Positions 23,493-32,598 are shown, counted from the stretch's first letter. The stretch is DNA of 64,000 nt from AC-32 sp963717475 (GCA_963717475.1 OY970337.1:434001-498000), one strand, 5' to 3'. A program made the numbers and translations. Notes: a model not told the origin generated them from the letters alone.

Positions 23493-25370
23493 ATGAAGGT
23501 CGTACTGCCCGATTCGTCGCAGCTCGAACTTCCCGACGGCGCCACCGGTCTCGACGCGGCGCGCGCGATCGGGCCGAAGCTGGCCGAGCAAGCCGTCCTC
23601 GTGCGCTCGAACGGGCTTGTCCAGGACCTGCGCGCGCCACTCGAGGACGGCCAGGAGATCCAGATCCTGACGACCCGCGACACGCAAGACCCCGACGCGC
23701 TCTACGTCCTGCGCCACTCGGCCGCGCACCTGCTCGCCGAGGCCGTCCGGCGTCTCTACCCGGGCACCAAGATCGCGATCGGCCCGCCGATCGAGAACGG
23801 TTTCTACTACGACTTCGAGTTCCCGGAGCCGATCGGCGAGGACGCACTCGAGCAGATCGAGGAGGAGATCCGCAAGGAGCTCGCCGAGGGCCGCTCATGG
23901 AACCGCGAGGAGGTGAGCGCCAAGGAGGCAAAGCGCTACTTCAACAAGCAACATGAGCCCTACAAGGTCGAGCTGGTCGACACCGCCGAGGGCCCGATCA
24001 CCCTCTACACGCAGGGCGACTTCACCGATCTCTGCCGCGGCCCGCACCTGCAGGACTCGAAGCCGATCAAGGCGCTCAAGCTGACCGGCCTCGCAGGCGC
24101 CTACTGGCGCGGCGACGAGAGGAACACGCAGCTGACGCGGATCTACGGCACTGCCTTCTACAGCCAGGAGGATCTCGACGCGCACCTGCATCGGCTCGAC
24201 GAGGCGCGGAAGCGCGACCACCGCCGTCTCGGCACCCAGCTCGGCCTCTACCACTTCTCCGAGCGCTCGCCCGGCTCGCCGATCTGGCACCCGAAGGGCA
24301 TGGTCATCTGGAACGAGCTCGAGGACATCCGCCGCCGCGAGAACCTCGCGCGCGGCTACGACGAGATCCGCACGCCGCTCATCTACGACAACGAGACCTG
24401 GTACACGTCGGGCCACTTCCCGAAGTACGAGGACCTGATGTTCAAGCTCGAGGTCGACGGGCGGCCGTGGGCGATGAAGGCGATGAACTGCCCCGGCGCG
24501 ATGCTTCTCTTCGGGAGCCGGCCGCGGAGCTACAAGGAGCTGCCGATGCGCCTCGCCGAGGCGAGCCCGCTCCATCGCGACGAGCTGACCGGGACGCTGC
24601 ACGGCCTCCTGCGCGTCCGCATCGTCACCCAGGACGACGCGCACATCTTCTGCACCGCCGAGCAGATCCAGGAGGAGATCCGCCAGGTCGTCGCGTACGG
24701 CCGATACCTCTACGAGCTCTTCGGCCTGACCGCGAGCGCGGAGCTCTCGACCCGGCCCGACAACAAGCTCGGCACCGACGAGGAATGGGACATGACGGAG
24801 CAAGCGCTCGAGGAGGCGCTCAAGCTGAACGAGATCCCGTACGAGATCGCGCCCGGCGAGGGAGCGTTCTACGGCCCGAAGATCGACCTCCACATGGACG
24901 ACGCGCTCGGCCGCCGCTGGCAGATGGGCACGATCCAGCTCGACAAGCAGATGCCCGCCCGCTTCGGGCTCACCTACGTCGGGCCCGACAACCGCGAGCA
25001 CGAGCTCTACGTCGTGCACCGCGCGCTCTACGGCTCGTTCGAGCGGTTCATCGGGATCCTGATCGAGCACTTCGCGGGCGCGTTCCCGTTCTGGCTCGCG
25101 CCGGTCCAGATCCGGGTGCTGCCGGTGGGCGAGGCGCATCGCGGGGCCGCGCACGAGCTGGCGGCGAAGCTCGAGCCCTGCCGCGTCGAGGTCGACGAGC
25201 GCGACGAGACGGTCGGCAAGCGGATCCGCGACTCGGAGGTCGAGAAGATCCCGGTCACGATCGTCTTCGGCGACAAGGAGTCCGACGACTCGCTCGCGAT
25301 CCGCGAGCGCGGTGGACAACAATTCACGAAGTCGTTGAACGACCTTCGGGAGTACCTTGCTACCCTTTAG
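23493..25370 (+). CDS. thrS: threonyl-tRNA synthetase
   Basis: 625 residues; charges tRNA-Thr. Domains in order: TGS (about 1-60), the editing domain with its HxxxH zinc motif HSAAHLLAEAV near residue 72, the class II core with motif 1, motif 2 (MNCPGAMLLFGSRPRSYKELPMR; LHGLLRVRIVTQDDAHIFC, motif 2 with the zinc-site Cys and His), motif 3 (VVHRALYGSFERFIGILIEH) and the anticodon-binding domain (VLPVGEAHRGAAHELAAKL). The start has no good ribosome site but fits the family start MKVVLPDSS. No T-box leader is seen upstream. Confidence 0.97.
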   Translation: MKVVLPDSSQLELPDGATGLDAARAIGPKLAEQAVLVRSNGLVQDLRAPLEDGQEIQILTTRDTQDPDALYVLRHSAAHLLAEAVRRLYPGTKIAIGPPIENGFYYDFEFPEPIGEDALEQIEEEIRKELAEGRSWNREEVSAKEAKRYFNKQHEPYKVELVDTAEGPITLYTQGDFTDLCRGPHLQDSKPIKALKLTGLAGAYWRGDERNTQLTRIYGTAFYSQEDLDAHLHRLDEARKRDHRRLGTQLGLYHFSERSPGSPIWHPKGMVIWNELEDIRRRENLARGYDEIRTPLIYDNETWYTSGHFPKYEDLMFKLEVDGRPWAMKAMNCPGAMLLFGSRPRSYKELPMRLAEASPLHRDELTGTLHGLLRVRIVTQDDAHIFCTAEQIQEEIRQVVAYGRYLYELFGLTASAELSTRPDNKLGTDEEWDMTEQALEEALKLNEIPYEIAPGEGAFYGPKIDLHMDDALGRRWQMGTIQLDKQMPARFGLTYVGPDNREHELYVVHRALYGSFERFIGILIEHFAGAFPFWLAPVQIRVLPVGEAHRGAAHELAAKLEPCRVEVDERDETVGKRIRDSEVEKIPVTIVFGDKESDDSLAIRERGGQQFTKSLNDLREYLATL

Positions 25371-25373
25371 CTT

Positions 25374-25400
25374 GCCGCTGCCGTCCAGCGGCTTGTTTGT
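25374..25400 (+). terminator. hairpin between thrS and infC (terminator or attenuator)
   Basis: 7-bp stem GCCGCTG/CAGCGGC with a 5-base loop (25374-25392), followed by the T-rich TTGTTTGT. It starts 3 bp after the thrS stop and 48 bp before infC, so it may end thrS transcription or attenuate the infC-rpmI-rplT operon, which in many bacteria is feedback-controlled by L20. Confidence 0.5.
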
Positions 25401-25439
25401 GTCCGACAAGGAGGGAATTGAGAACTTGGTGAAAGGTCT

Positions 25440-26159
25440 TTGAGGCCACGGCGAACGGTCGAGCCTGACCGGGCACCCGTCCCGCAGGCACGAATCAACG
25501 AGATGATCCGGGCGCCGAAGGTCAGGCTGATCGGCGAGAGCGGAGAACAGCTCGGGATCAAGGGGTCAGACGAAGCTCGCGAGTACGCGTGGGGAAAGAA
25601 TCTCGACCTCGTCGAGGTCGCCGCCCAGGCCGATCCGCCCGTAGCGAAGGTGATGGACTACGGGAAGTACCGCTACGAGCAGGAGCAGAAGGCCAAGCTC
25701 GCGCGCAAGCACCAGGTCTCGATCAACGTCAAGGAGATCAAGCTCAGGCCCAAGATCGGAATCCACGACTACAACACCAAGAAAGGCCACGTCGAGCGCT
25801 TCCTCAACCAGCGCGCGAAGGTCAAGGTGACGATCATGTTCCGCGGCCGGGAGACCACGCACCCGGAGCGCGGGCGGGACCTGCTGCTGCGGCTGGCGGA
25901 GGAAGTGAAGGAGATCGGCCAGGTAGAGTCGCCGCCACTCCTCGACGGCCGCAACATGGTGATGATGCTCGGGCCGACGAAGAACGCCGGCGTGAAGAAG
26001 GAAGAAGATGCCAAAGCAGAAGACACACAGCGCGACGAAGAAGCGGTTCAAGGTGACGGGAACCGGCAAGCTGACGCGCCGTCGCAGGAACCGGACGACA
26101 CCGCCGGGCCACCTGGTGAAGCACAGGCAAGCCAAGCGGAAGCGCGTCCGGCAGGCTGA
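25440..26159 (+). CDS. infC: translation initiation factor IF-3 with long acidic tail
   Basis: 239 residues; binds the 30S subunit and proofreads start-codon choice. The N domain shows ARINEMIRAPKVRLIGESGEQLGI, and the C domain KEIKLRPKIGIHDYNTKKGHVERFL and VTIMFRGRETTHPERGRDLLLRL. The usual protein ends near residue 183; here an acidic, Gln/Ala-rich tail of about 55 residues continues, overlapping the rpmI gene by 152 bp in another frame. The start is TTG 25440, a few bases after GAAAGG; infC is known for rare start codons. Confidence 0.93.
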   Translation: MRPRRTVEPDRAPVPQARINEMIRAPKVRLIGESGEQLGIKGSDEAREYAWGKNLDLVEVAAQADPPVAKVMDYGKYRYEQEQKAKLARKHQVSINVKEIKLRPKIGIHDYNTKKGHVERFLNQRAKVKVTIMFRGRETTHPERGRDLLLRLAEEVKEIGQVESPPLLDGRNMVMMLGPTKNAGVKKEEDAKAEDTQRDEEAVQGDGNRQADAPSQEPDDTAGPPGEAQASQAEARPAG

Positions 26160-26214
26160 GTCGACCTCCCGGGCCGACGTGAAGGCCGTCCGCAAGCTTT
26201 TGGGACGGGGCTGA
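26008..26214 (+). CDS. rpmI: 50S ribosomal protein L35
   Basis: 68 residues, very basic, with the family start MPKQKTHSATKKRFKVTGTGK and end VRKLLGRG. ATG 26008 lies inside the infC coding tail; a GAAGGAAGAAG purine stretch just upstream can serve as ribosome site. Part of the conserved infC-rpmI-rplT operon; 3 bp separate it from rplT. Confidence 0.96.
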   Translation: MPKQKTHSATKKRFKVTGTGKLTRRRRNRTTPPGHLVKHRQAKRKRVRQAESTSRADVKAVRKLLGRG

Positions 26215-26217
26215 GCG

Positions 26218-26577
26218 ATGCCGAGGGTCAAGCGTTCCGTCGCCGCCCGCAAGAAGCGCCGCAAGGTGCTCGAGCAGGCGAGCGGCTACTGGGGCCTCAA
26301 GCACTCGAGCTACCGGCGCGCGAAGGAGCAGGTCGACCACTCGCTCGTCTACGCCTACCGCGACCGCAAGAACCGCAAGCGGACGTTCAGGCGGCTCTGG
26401 ATCATGCGGATCAACGCAGCGGCACGGCGTGAGGGGCTGTCCTACAGCCAGCTCGTCGCCGGCCTCCGCAAAGCCGAGATCTCGCTCGACCGCAAGGTGC
26501 TCGCCGACATCGCGGTGAGCGATCCCGAGGCGTTCGGCAAGATCGCCGCGCAGGCTAAAGCCGCGCTCGAAGCCTGA
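26218..26577 (+). CDS. rplT: 50S ribosomal protein L20
   Basis: 119 residues, essential for early 50S assembly. Typical sequence PRVKRSVAARKKRRKVLEQASGYWG, then RDRKNRKRTFRRLWI and INAAARREGLSYS. Normal length. Third gene of the infC operon; in other bacteria L20 represses this operon by binding its mRNA. Confidence 0.97.
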   Translation: MPRVKRSVAARKKRRKVLEQASGYWGLKHSSYRRAKEQVDHSLVYAYRDRKNRKRTFRRLWIMRINAAARREGLSYSQLVAGLRKAEISLDRKVLADIAVSDPEAFGKIAAQAKAALEA

Positions 26578-26588
26578 TCGCGCGCAGC

Positions 26589-27266
26589 CTGATCACGTCG
26601 GCTGCGAACCCGCGGCTGAAGCTCATTCGCAAGCTGCGCGACCGGCGCTGGCGGGACAAGCTCGGGTTGTTCGCAGTCGAGGGCGAGGACCTCGTCGACG
26701 CGGGCCTCGCGGCCGGGCTGGAGCCCGAGGAGCTGCTCGTGGTCGGCGAGAACGTCTCGGCCGAATTGCTCGCCTCGGTCTCGACCCTGCCGCATCCGGC
26801 TCGGAGGATCGCGGTCTTCCGGCGCGCGGACCTGCCGTCCGGCGCGCGGCCGACCGGCGTCGCGCTCTGGCGTGTGGGCGACCCGGGGAATCTCGGGACG
26901 ATCCTGAGGACGGCCGATGCGCTCGGGCCCGCGTTTGTCGCGCTCTCGGAGGGATGCGCCGATCCGACCGGGCCGAAGGCCGTGCGCGCGTCGATGGGAG
27001 CGCTCTTCCGGGTGCCGCTCGTCCCGTTCGACGACGCTGCCGGCCGGCGCGTCGCCCTCGTCGCGCACGGCGGCGAGCCGCTTCACGAGGTCGACCTGGG
27101 CGGAGAGGTCACCTTCGTCCTCGGGTCGGAGCGCGAAGGGCTGCCCGCCGAGGTGGCCGCGGCCTGCGACGCGCAGGCGACCATTCCCGTCGAGCCTGGC
27201 GCGGAGTCTCTGAACGTCGCCGCGGCCGCCGCGCTCGCGCTCTACGAGCGCCGGAACCGCGGCTAG
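26589..27266 (+). CDS. TrmH/SpoU family RNA 2'-O-methyltransferase
   Basis: About 225 residues. An N-terminal substrate-binding part (SAANPRLKLIRKLRDRRWRDKLGLFAVEGEDLV) precedes the SPOUT knot: VGDPGNLGTILRTADALG (motif 1), FVLGSEREGLPAEV (motif 2) and IPVEPGAESLNVAAAAALALYE (motif 3). It methylates a ribose in rRNA or tRNA using S-adenosylmethionine. The start is unclear: the conserved N terminus begins just after CTG 26589; TTG 26667 would delete it. Directly follows rplT, a common neighbour. Confidence 0.88.
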   Translation: MITSAANPRLKLIRKLRDRRWRDKLGLFAVEGEDLVDAGLAAGLEPEELLVVGENVSAELLASVSTLPHPARRIAVFRRADLPSGARPTGVALWRVGDPGNLGTILRTADALGPAFVALSEGCADPTGPKAVRASMGALFRVPLVPFDDAAGRRVALVAHGGEPLHEVDLGGEVTFVLGSEREGLPAEVAAACDAQATIPVEPGAESLNVAAAAALALYERRNRG

Positions 27267-27275
27267 ACTCGCGCC

Positions 27276-27692
27276 GTGGGGAGAATCGTGGGCCTCTGGA
27301 CCTCGCCGGGCCGCAAGACCGGCCGCGCGGACGCGCATGAGCGCATCCGCGCCGTCGCAGGGCTCGGCTTCGAGGGCTGCGCGCACGCAAATCCTCCGAA
27401 GCGCGAGGTGCTGTTCGTCTCCCGCGAGCACCTCGAATCGGTCGACGTCGAGCCGGGCGCGGTCCGCGAGAACCTGACCGTCGAGGGCGAGGACGTCCAG
27501 ACGTGGCCGATCGGCCAGCAGGTTCGGGTCGGCAAGGCGCTGTTCGAGATCACGATGGTCTGCGATCCGTGCCACCGGATGGACGAGCTGCGCGAGGGCC
27601 TGCGCGCGGAGCTGCAGGACAAGCGCGGCATGCTCGCCCGGGTCGTCGAGTCCGGCGAAGTCGCCGTCGGCGACCAGGTCGAGCTCGTCTAA
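27276..27692 (+). CDS. MOSC domain protein
   Basis: 138 residues with the MOSC fold, found in molybdenum-cofactor sulfurases and stand-alone sulfur-carrier proteins. Visible are the start GRIVGLWTSPGRKTGRADAHE, a core REVLFVSREHLESVDVEPGAVRENLTVEG and the conserved Cys region MVCDPCHRMDELREGLR. GTG 27276 lies 9 bp after the methyltransferase stop. The metal-sulfur substrate is unknown. Confidence 0.85.
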   Translation: MGRIVGLWTSPGRKTGRADAHERIRAVAGLGFEGCAHANPPKREVLFVSREHLESVDVEPGAVRENLTVEGEDVQTWPIGQQVRVGKALFEITMVCDPCHRMDELREGLRAELQDKRGMLARVVESGEVAVGDQVELV

Positions 27693-27705
27693 CCGCCGAG
27701 CCCGG

Positions 27706-28431
27706 TCAGGCGGGCCGCCTCGCGATCCAGACGCTGTCCTCGCCGCCACGGTACGGGCGCTTGTCGAACCAGCCGTAGCAGGCGACGACCTGGAAGCCCA
27801 CGCGCTCGAGGAGCGCGTGCCACTCCTTCGTCGAGAGCCACGCAAGGGTGAACGTCGTCGCGGCCGCGTCGCCGCGAACGGAGAGCGTGAGCGTCCGCTC
27901 GCTGGTGTCCCAGTCGGCCCGCTCGAAGATGCCGTCTTCGCGCTCCAGCCAGCGGCCGTGCGTGTCCCGAATGTCGTCGGCCGCGGGCGCGAACACGTCG
28001 AAGACGAACCGGCCGCCCGGGACGAGCAGCTCCCACGCCGCCCGCAGCGCGCGGAGCCGCTGGTCGTCGTCGAGCATGTGCAGGAGCGAGCGGAACGGAC
28101 AGGTGACGAGCCGTACGCGCTCGTCGACCGGCGGCTGGGTGAGGTCGCCGAGCCGCAGGTCGAGCAGATCCGCCACTCCCACCGTTTCCGCGTGCTCGCG
28201 GCAGACCTCGAGCATCCCCGCCGACGCGTCGACGCCGATGACGTGGACACCTGCCGCGGCGACGGGCACGGCGATCCGGCCGGTGCCCACGCCGAGCTCC
28301 ACCACCGGCGAGCCTGCCCGCACGGCCTCGTCGACGTAGAACGAGACGTCCTCGGTGACGCTCCGGCTCCACGGGTCGTAGAGCCTGGCGATCGAGTCGT
28401 AGGCGCTTACGCGGGCTTCCGGGCGACCCAT
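27706..28431 (-). CDS. class I SAM-dependent methyltransferase (copy B)
   Basis: 241 residues. SAM-site motif I VVELGVGTGRIAVPVAAAG near residue 45, acidic loop VIGVDASAGMLEVC, motif II DLRLGDLTQ, and CPFRSLLHMLDDDQRLRALRAAWELLVPGGRFVFDVFAP. The substrate is unknown. It overlaps the upstream paralogue (28407-29099) by 25 bp and resembles it throughout, so the pair arose by tandem duplication. Confidence 0.87.
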   Translation of the reverse strand: MGRPEARVSAYDSIARLYDPWSRSVTEDVSFYVDEAVRAGSPVVELGVGTGRIAVPVAAAGVHVIGVDASAGMLEVCREHAETVGVADLLDLRLGDLTQPPVDERVRLVTCPFRSLLHMLDDDQRLRALRAAWELLVPGGRFVFDVFAPAADDIRDTHGRWLEREDGIFERADWDTSERTLTLSVRGDAAATTFTLAWLSTKEWHALLERVGFQVVACYGWFDKRPYRGGEDSVWIARRPA

Positions 28432-29099
28432 ACGAACTCCATGCTCGACTCGTCGAACGGCTCGTGCTCGAAGCCGCCGTAGAGCGCCTCGGTCTGCAGG
28501 CCCGCGGCGTCCAGGAGCCCGTCCCACTCGGAGCGCGTCGCCCACCAGAGGGAGACCTTGGCGCCGGTCTCGAGCGTGATGTCGATGCGGTTGTCAGCCG
28601 GAACGTGGTCGATCCGGTGCTTGATGCCCGCCTGTTCCTGCCAGTGGCCGTCGTGCCTGACGGCGACGTGCGGGCTGAAGACGAAGGCGTTCCACGCGAA
28701 CCGCCCGCCGGGCCGGAGTGCCGCGGCGACCCGCTCGAAGGCCGCGCGCTTGTCGCGCCAGGTCGGCAGGTGGAGCAGCGCGCGGAACGGGCAGTAGATC
28801 AGCGCCGCGGGCTCGTCCAGCGTGAGCTCCCGCATGTCCTGCTCGCGCAGCTCGAGCTCGACGCCCGCCTCGGCGGCCCGTTCCCGTGCCGCCTCGAGCA
28901 TCGCCGGCGACGAGTCGGTCCCGAGCAGCGGCCGTCCGATCGCCTGGGCCACCGGGATCGCGACTCGGCCGTTGCCGACCGCCAGCTCGACGACCGGCCC
29001 GTCCGCCTCCCGGGCGAGCTCGACGTAGAACGGGACGTCCTCCGTCATGTGGGAGGCCCAGTCGTCGTAGATCGGCGCGAAGGCGTCGTACGAGCTCAC
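28407..29099 (-). CDS. class I SAM-dependent methyltransferase (copy A)
   Basis: 230 residues, GTG start. Motif I VVELAVGNGRVAIPVAQAIG, acidic loop LLGTDSSPAMLEAA, then YCPFRALLHLPTWRDKRAAFERVAAALRPGGRFAWNAF. It matches copy B block by block. The motif-I Gly-x-Gly is kept although the second Gly-x position is Asn (AVGNGR). First gene of the reverse pair; divergent from the pheST leader. Confidence 0.87.
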   Translation of the reverse strand: MSSYDAFAPIYDDWASHMTEDVPFYVELAREADGPVVELAVGNGRVAIPVAQAIGRPLLGTDSSPAMLEAARERAAEAGVELELREQDMRELTLDEPAALIYCPFRALLHLPTWRDKRAAFERVAAALRPGGRFAWNAFVFSPHVAVRHDGHWQEQAGIKHRIDHVPADNRIDITLETGAKVSLWWATRSEWDGLLDAAGLQTEALYGGFEHEPFDESSMEFVWVARKPA

Positions 29100-29128
29100 G
29101 GCTCCATTTTCACGCTAAGGTGTGGGCC

Positions 29129-29188
29129 ATGGCGACGCAACTGCGTTCTTTCTTTCCCGGGCCCCGGCTTGCCGGGGACGGGCGCTGA
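29129..29188 (+). CDS. candidate Phe leader peptide upstream of pheST
   Basis: A 19-residue open frame, MATQLRSFFPGPRLAGDGR, starts at ATG 29129 with AAGG 8 bases upstream and ends 57 bp before pheS. It carries adjacent Phe codons TTC TTT, as expected for a peptide that senses charged tRNA-Phe (compare the PheM leader of enteric bacteria). Its second half overlaps the first arm of mutually exclusive hairpins. Only two Phe codons are present, so the case is suggestive, not proven. Confidence 0.45.
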   Translation: MATQLRSFFPGPRLAGDGR

Positions 29189-29223
29189 CGCGTAGCCGAT
29201 CCCTCCAGAGCAAGCCCGGGGCC
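29160..29223 (+). promoter_or_regulatory. mutually exclusive hairpins in the pheST leader
   Basis: Segment A (29160-29170) can pair locally with 29172-29177 (CCCCGG/CCGGGG, 4-base loop) or with segment C at 29212-29223 (11 pairs with one bulge). A ribosome stalled on the Phe codons at 29150-29155 would cover the left side of A and shift the balance. No T run follows either hairpin, so if regulatory it could act by Rho or by masking the pheS start region. Confidence 0.4.
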
Positions 29224-29245
29224 TCTCCAGGACAAGCACGCGCCC

Positions 29246-30272
29246 ATGACTGAGTCAGGCGATATCGTCGCGCGCGTGGATCCGAAGGCTCTCGAAACCG
29301 AGGCGCAGAGCGCGATCGCTGCAGCCGGCAGCGCCGACGAGCTCGAGCAGGCGCGCGTCCGCTACCTCGGCCGCAAGAGCGAGCTCAAGCAGGCCCTTCG
29401 CGAGGTGCGCGATCGCGAGACGGGGATGACGCTGAACGCTCTCCGCGAAGCGCTCGAGACGGCGTTCGACGCGCGCGAGGAGGCCTTGCGCACAGCGGCC
29501 CTCGAGCGGCTGCTCGGCGAGGAGTCGTTCGACGTCACGCTTCCCGGCGACGCACCGCCGCGCGGCCACTACCACCTGCTCACGCAGATCCGGCGCGAGG
29601 TCGAGGACATCTTCCTCGGTCTCGGCTACGAGGTCGTCGACGGCGACGAGGTCGAGGACACCTACCACCTCTTCGACGCGCTCAACATGCCGCCCGGCCA
29701 CGTCACGCGCTCGCCGCTGCACACGCTCTTCCTGAACGGCGACACGGTCCTGCGCACGGAGACGTCCGCGAGCCAGATCCGCGTGATGGAGACGCGCGAG
29801 CCGCCGGTCTACATGGTCTCGCTCGGCCGCGTCTACCGGCGCGACACGATCGAGCCGAAGAACTACCCGATCTTCCACCAGTGCGAGGGGCTCGCCGTGG
29901 ACGAGGGGATCACGCGTCGCCGACCTGAAGGGGACGCTGCTGCACCTCTGCCGCGCGCTCTTCGGCGAGGAGCAGCGCGTGCGCTTCGTCACCGATTTCT
30001 TCCCGTTCACGGAGCCGTCGCTCGGCCTCGCCGTCTCGTGCTTCCTCTGTGGCGGCGCCGGCTGCCGTACCTGCAAGTTCACGGGCTGGATCGAGCTCGC
30101 AGGCTCGGGGCTCGTCGATCCGAACGTCCTCCGGAACGTCGGCTACGACCCCGAAAAGGTGTCCGGCTTCGCGTTCGGCGTCGGCCTCGAGCGGATCGCG
30201 ATGCTGCGCCACGGCATCCCGGACATCCGCCTGTTCTGGGAAAACGACCTGCGCTTCCTGAGCCAATTCTGA
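29246..30272 (+). CDS. pheS: phenylalanyl-tRNA synthetase alpha subunit, one-base frameshift
   Basis: About 341 residues once repaired. N-terminal coiled-coil (ARVRYLGRKSELKQALREVRD), class II motif 1 region (RREVEDIFLGLGYEVVDG), motif 2 (VSLGRVYRRDTIEPKNYPIFHQCEG) and motif 3 (FGVGLERIAMLRHGIPDIRLFW). The frame breaks after DEGIT at 29914: removing the C at 29915 gives VADLKGTLLHLCRALFGEEQRVRFVTDFF, the correct family sequence. An essential gene, so this is most likely a sequence error. The stop overlaps the pheT start (TGATG). Confidence 0.95.
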
Positions 30273-32598
30273 TGCGTATCCCGCTGAACTGGCTGCGCGA
30301 ATACGTCGCTGTGGACGCCTCGGCGGAGGAGCTCGCTTCGCGCCTCGGCTCGACGTGCGAGGTGGAGCGGATCCTCCACCGCGGAGTCGCGGACGAGAAC
30401 GGCAACCTCGGCCTCTACCGGGTCGGGCTCGTGCTCGAGGCCGGCAAGCACCCGAACGCAGACCGGCTCCAGCTGTGCCAGGTCGACGTGGGGGAGGGCG
30501 AGCCGCGGCAGATCGTCTGCGGCGCCTGGAACTTCGGCGCCGGCGCGAAGGTCGCGGTCGCGCTGCCCGGCGCGGTGCTCCCCGATGGCCAGAAGCTCGA
30601 GGCCGCGAAGCTCCGCGGCGAGGTCTCGCACGGGATGATCCTCTCCGAGCGCGAGCTGGAGCTCGGCCAGGACCACGGCGGGATCATGGTGCTCGAGGAC
30701 GGCCCCGAGCCCGGAACGCCGCTGGCGGACGTGCTGCCGCTCTCCGAGGACGTGCTCGAGGTCGAGACGACCCCGAACCGGCCCGATCTGCTCTCGGTCT
30801 ACGGCTTCGCCCGCGAGGTCGCCGTGATCTTCGGCGCCGATCTGTCTCCTTTGGGCCTGTCTCCTTTGGACGTGTCCCAGGGACAGTCCCTCGGACCTGG
30901 CCAGAACGGACAGGTCGACGTCCGCGTCGAGGATCTCGACGGCTGCCCGCGCTACATCGGGCGCCTGTTCGAGAACGTCTCCCTCGGCCCCTCGCCGGCG
31001 TGGATGAAGGCGCGGCTCGTCGAGGTCGGGATGCGCCCTCTCTCGAACGTCGTCGACGTCACCAACTACGTGATGCAGGCGCTCGGCAACCCGTTGCACG
31101 CGTTCGACGTGGCCAAGCTCGACGAGGGCCGCATCGTCGTGCGGCGCGCGCGCGACGGCGAGAAGATCCGCACGCTCGACGGCGAGGAGCGCCGCCTAGA
31201 AGCGACCGATCTCGTCATCGCCGACGCGAACAAGCCGGTCGCGCTCGCGGGGATCATGGGCTCGGAGGACAGCGAGGTCGACGAGTCGACGACGACGGTA
31301 CTGCTCGAGGCCGCGAACTTCGAGCCGCTCACGATCCTCAAGAGCTCGGAGCGCCTCGGCCTCCGCACGGAGGGCTCACACCGCTGGGAGAAAGGCGTCG
31401 ACCCCTACCTCGCGGAGAGCGCCGCCCAGCTCGCGAGCAAGCTGTTGATCGAGCTCGCGGGAGCGACCTTCGCCGGCGAGGCCGAGGCCGCAGCGGAGCT
31501 TCCCGAGCGGCCGGTCGTTCACTTCCGGCCCGAGCGGGCGGACGAGCTGATCGGCGTGAAGATCGACCCTGCCGACCAGCGCCGCGTGCTCACCGGCCTC
31601 GGCTTCGACGTGGTCGATGATGGGGCCGACGACTGGAACGTGACGGTGCCGACCTGGCGCGCCCGCGACGTCACCCGCGAGGCCGACCTGGTCGAGGAGG
31701 TCGCGCGCTTCCACCTCGACGAGATCCCGTACACGCTCCCGCTCCGCCGAAGCTCCGGCGCGCGCCTGACCCGAGAGCAGAGGTTGCGCCGCTTCGTCGA
31801 GGAGGTGCTCGTCGGCTGCGGCTGCTCCGAGATCTACACGACGAGCCTGCTTCCGTCGGACCCAGACCCGAACGCCCTCGCGCTGCCGACGCCGCTGACC
31901 TCGGACCAGGCCGTGCTCCGAACGACGCTGCTGGAAGGGCTCGTCGCGACGGCGCGCCACAACGTCGACGCGGGCAGCGACGGACATCCGCCTCTTCGAG
32001 CTCTCGCGCGTGTACCTGCCGCCCGCCGATCCGCGGCCCGAGGAGCGCTGGCGTGCCGGCGGGATCGTCGCAGGGCGGCTTCGCGCAGGCGAAGGGCGTC
32101 CTCGAGACCCTGCACGAGGCGCTGAAGCTCGACCTCGAGCTCGAGCGCGCGCAACTGCCGTTCCTGCACCCGGGCAAGGCGGCAGCGTTCGCCGGCGGCT
32201 GGGTCGGCGAGCTCCATCCCGAGCGGCTCGAAGGCGAGTGGGGGATCTTCGAGCTGGATCTGGCGGAACTGGTCGCGCGCGTGCCGGAGCGGCTCGTCTA
32301 CGAGGACGTGATCACCTTCCCGGCCCTGCGCCAGGATCTCGCGTTCACGGTGCCTGAGCAGGTCGCGGCCGGCGAGCTCGTGACGGCCGCCCAGGAGGCC
32401 GCCGGACCGGAGCTGCGGGAGATGCGTCCGTTCGACGTCTACCGCGGCGAGCAGGTCGGCGAGGGCCGCAAGTCGATCGCCTTCGCAGTCAGCTTCCAGT
32501 CGCCGGAGCGGACGCTCACGGACGAGGATGCCGCCGGCCTGCGCGAGAAGATCGTCGCAGCGCTGCGCGAGCGCTTCGGCGCCGAGCTACGAGCCTAA
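30272..32598 (+). CDS. pheT: phenylalanyl-tRNA synthetase beta subunit, two one-base frameshifts
   Basis: About 774 residues once repaired. Domains in order: B1, tRNA-binding/EMAP-like B2 (VGLVLEAGKHPNADRLQLCQVDVG), B3/B4 editing (ARLVEVGMRPLSNVVDVTNYVM, NPLHAFD), B5 (HFRPERADELIGVKI), catalytic-like B6/B7 and the C-terminal ferredoxin-like anticodon-binding domain. Two extra G's break the frame, at 31982 (joining GSD to DIRLFELSRVYLPPADPRPEE) and in the GGG at 32073-32075 (joining IVAG to GFAQAKGVLETLHEAL). About 18 residues near position 190-208, LSPLGLSPLDVSQGQSLGPG, look inserted relative to other PheT proteins. Confidence 0.94.
30843..30899. repeat. repeat and nested palindrome inside pheT
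   Basis: CTGTCTCCTTTGG occurs twice in direct tandem (30843-30855 and 30857-30869 approximately), followed by the palindrome GTCCCAGGGAC (about 30874-30884), itself flanked by GGAC and GTCC. The stretch is translated in frame as a Ser/Leu/Gly/Gln-rich linker. It resembles the separate palindrome at 2335-2423 in being a compact palindrome tolerated inside a gene. Confidence 0.6.

Noticed and set aside
23375..23494. 39-residue acidic reverse frame starting opposite the thrS start
   Set aside because: No ribosome site, composition biased like antisense of the thrS leader; nothing supports translation.
29100..29245. T-box leader before pheS
   Set aside because: No T-box sequence or specifier loop can be found; the small Phe frame explains the region better.
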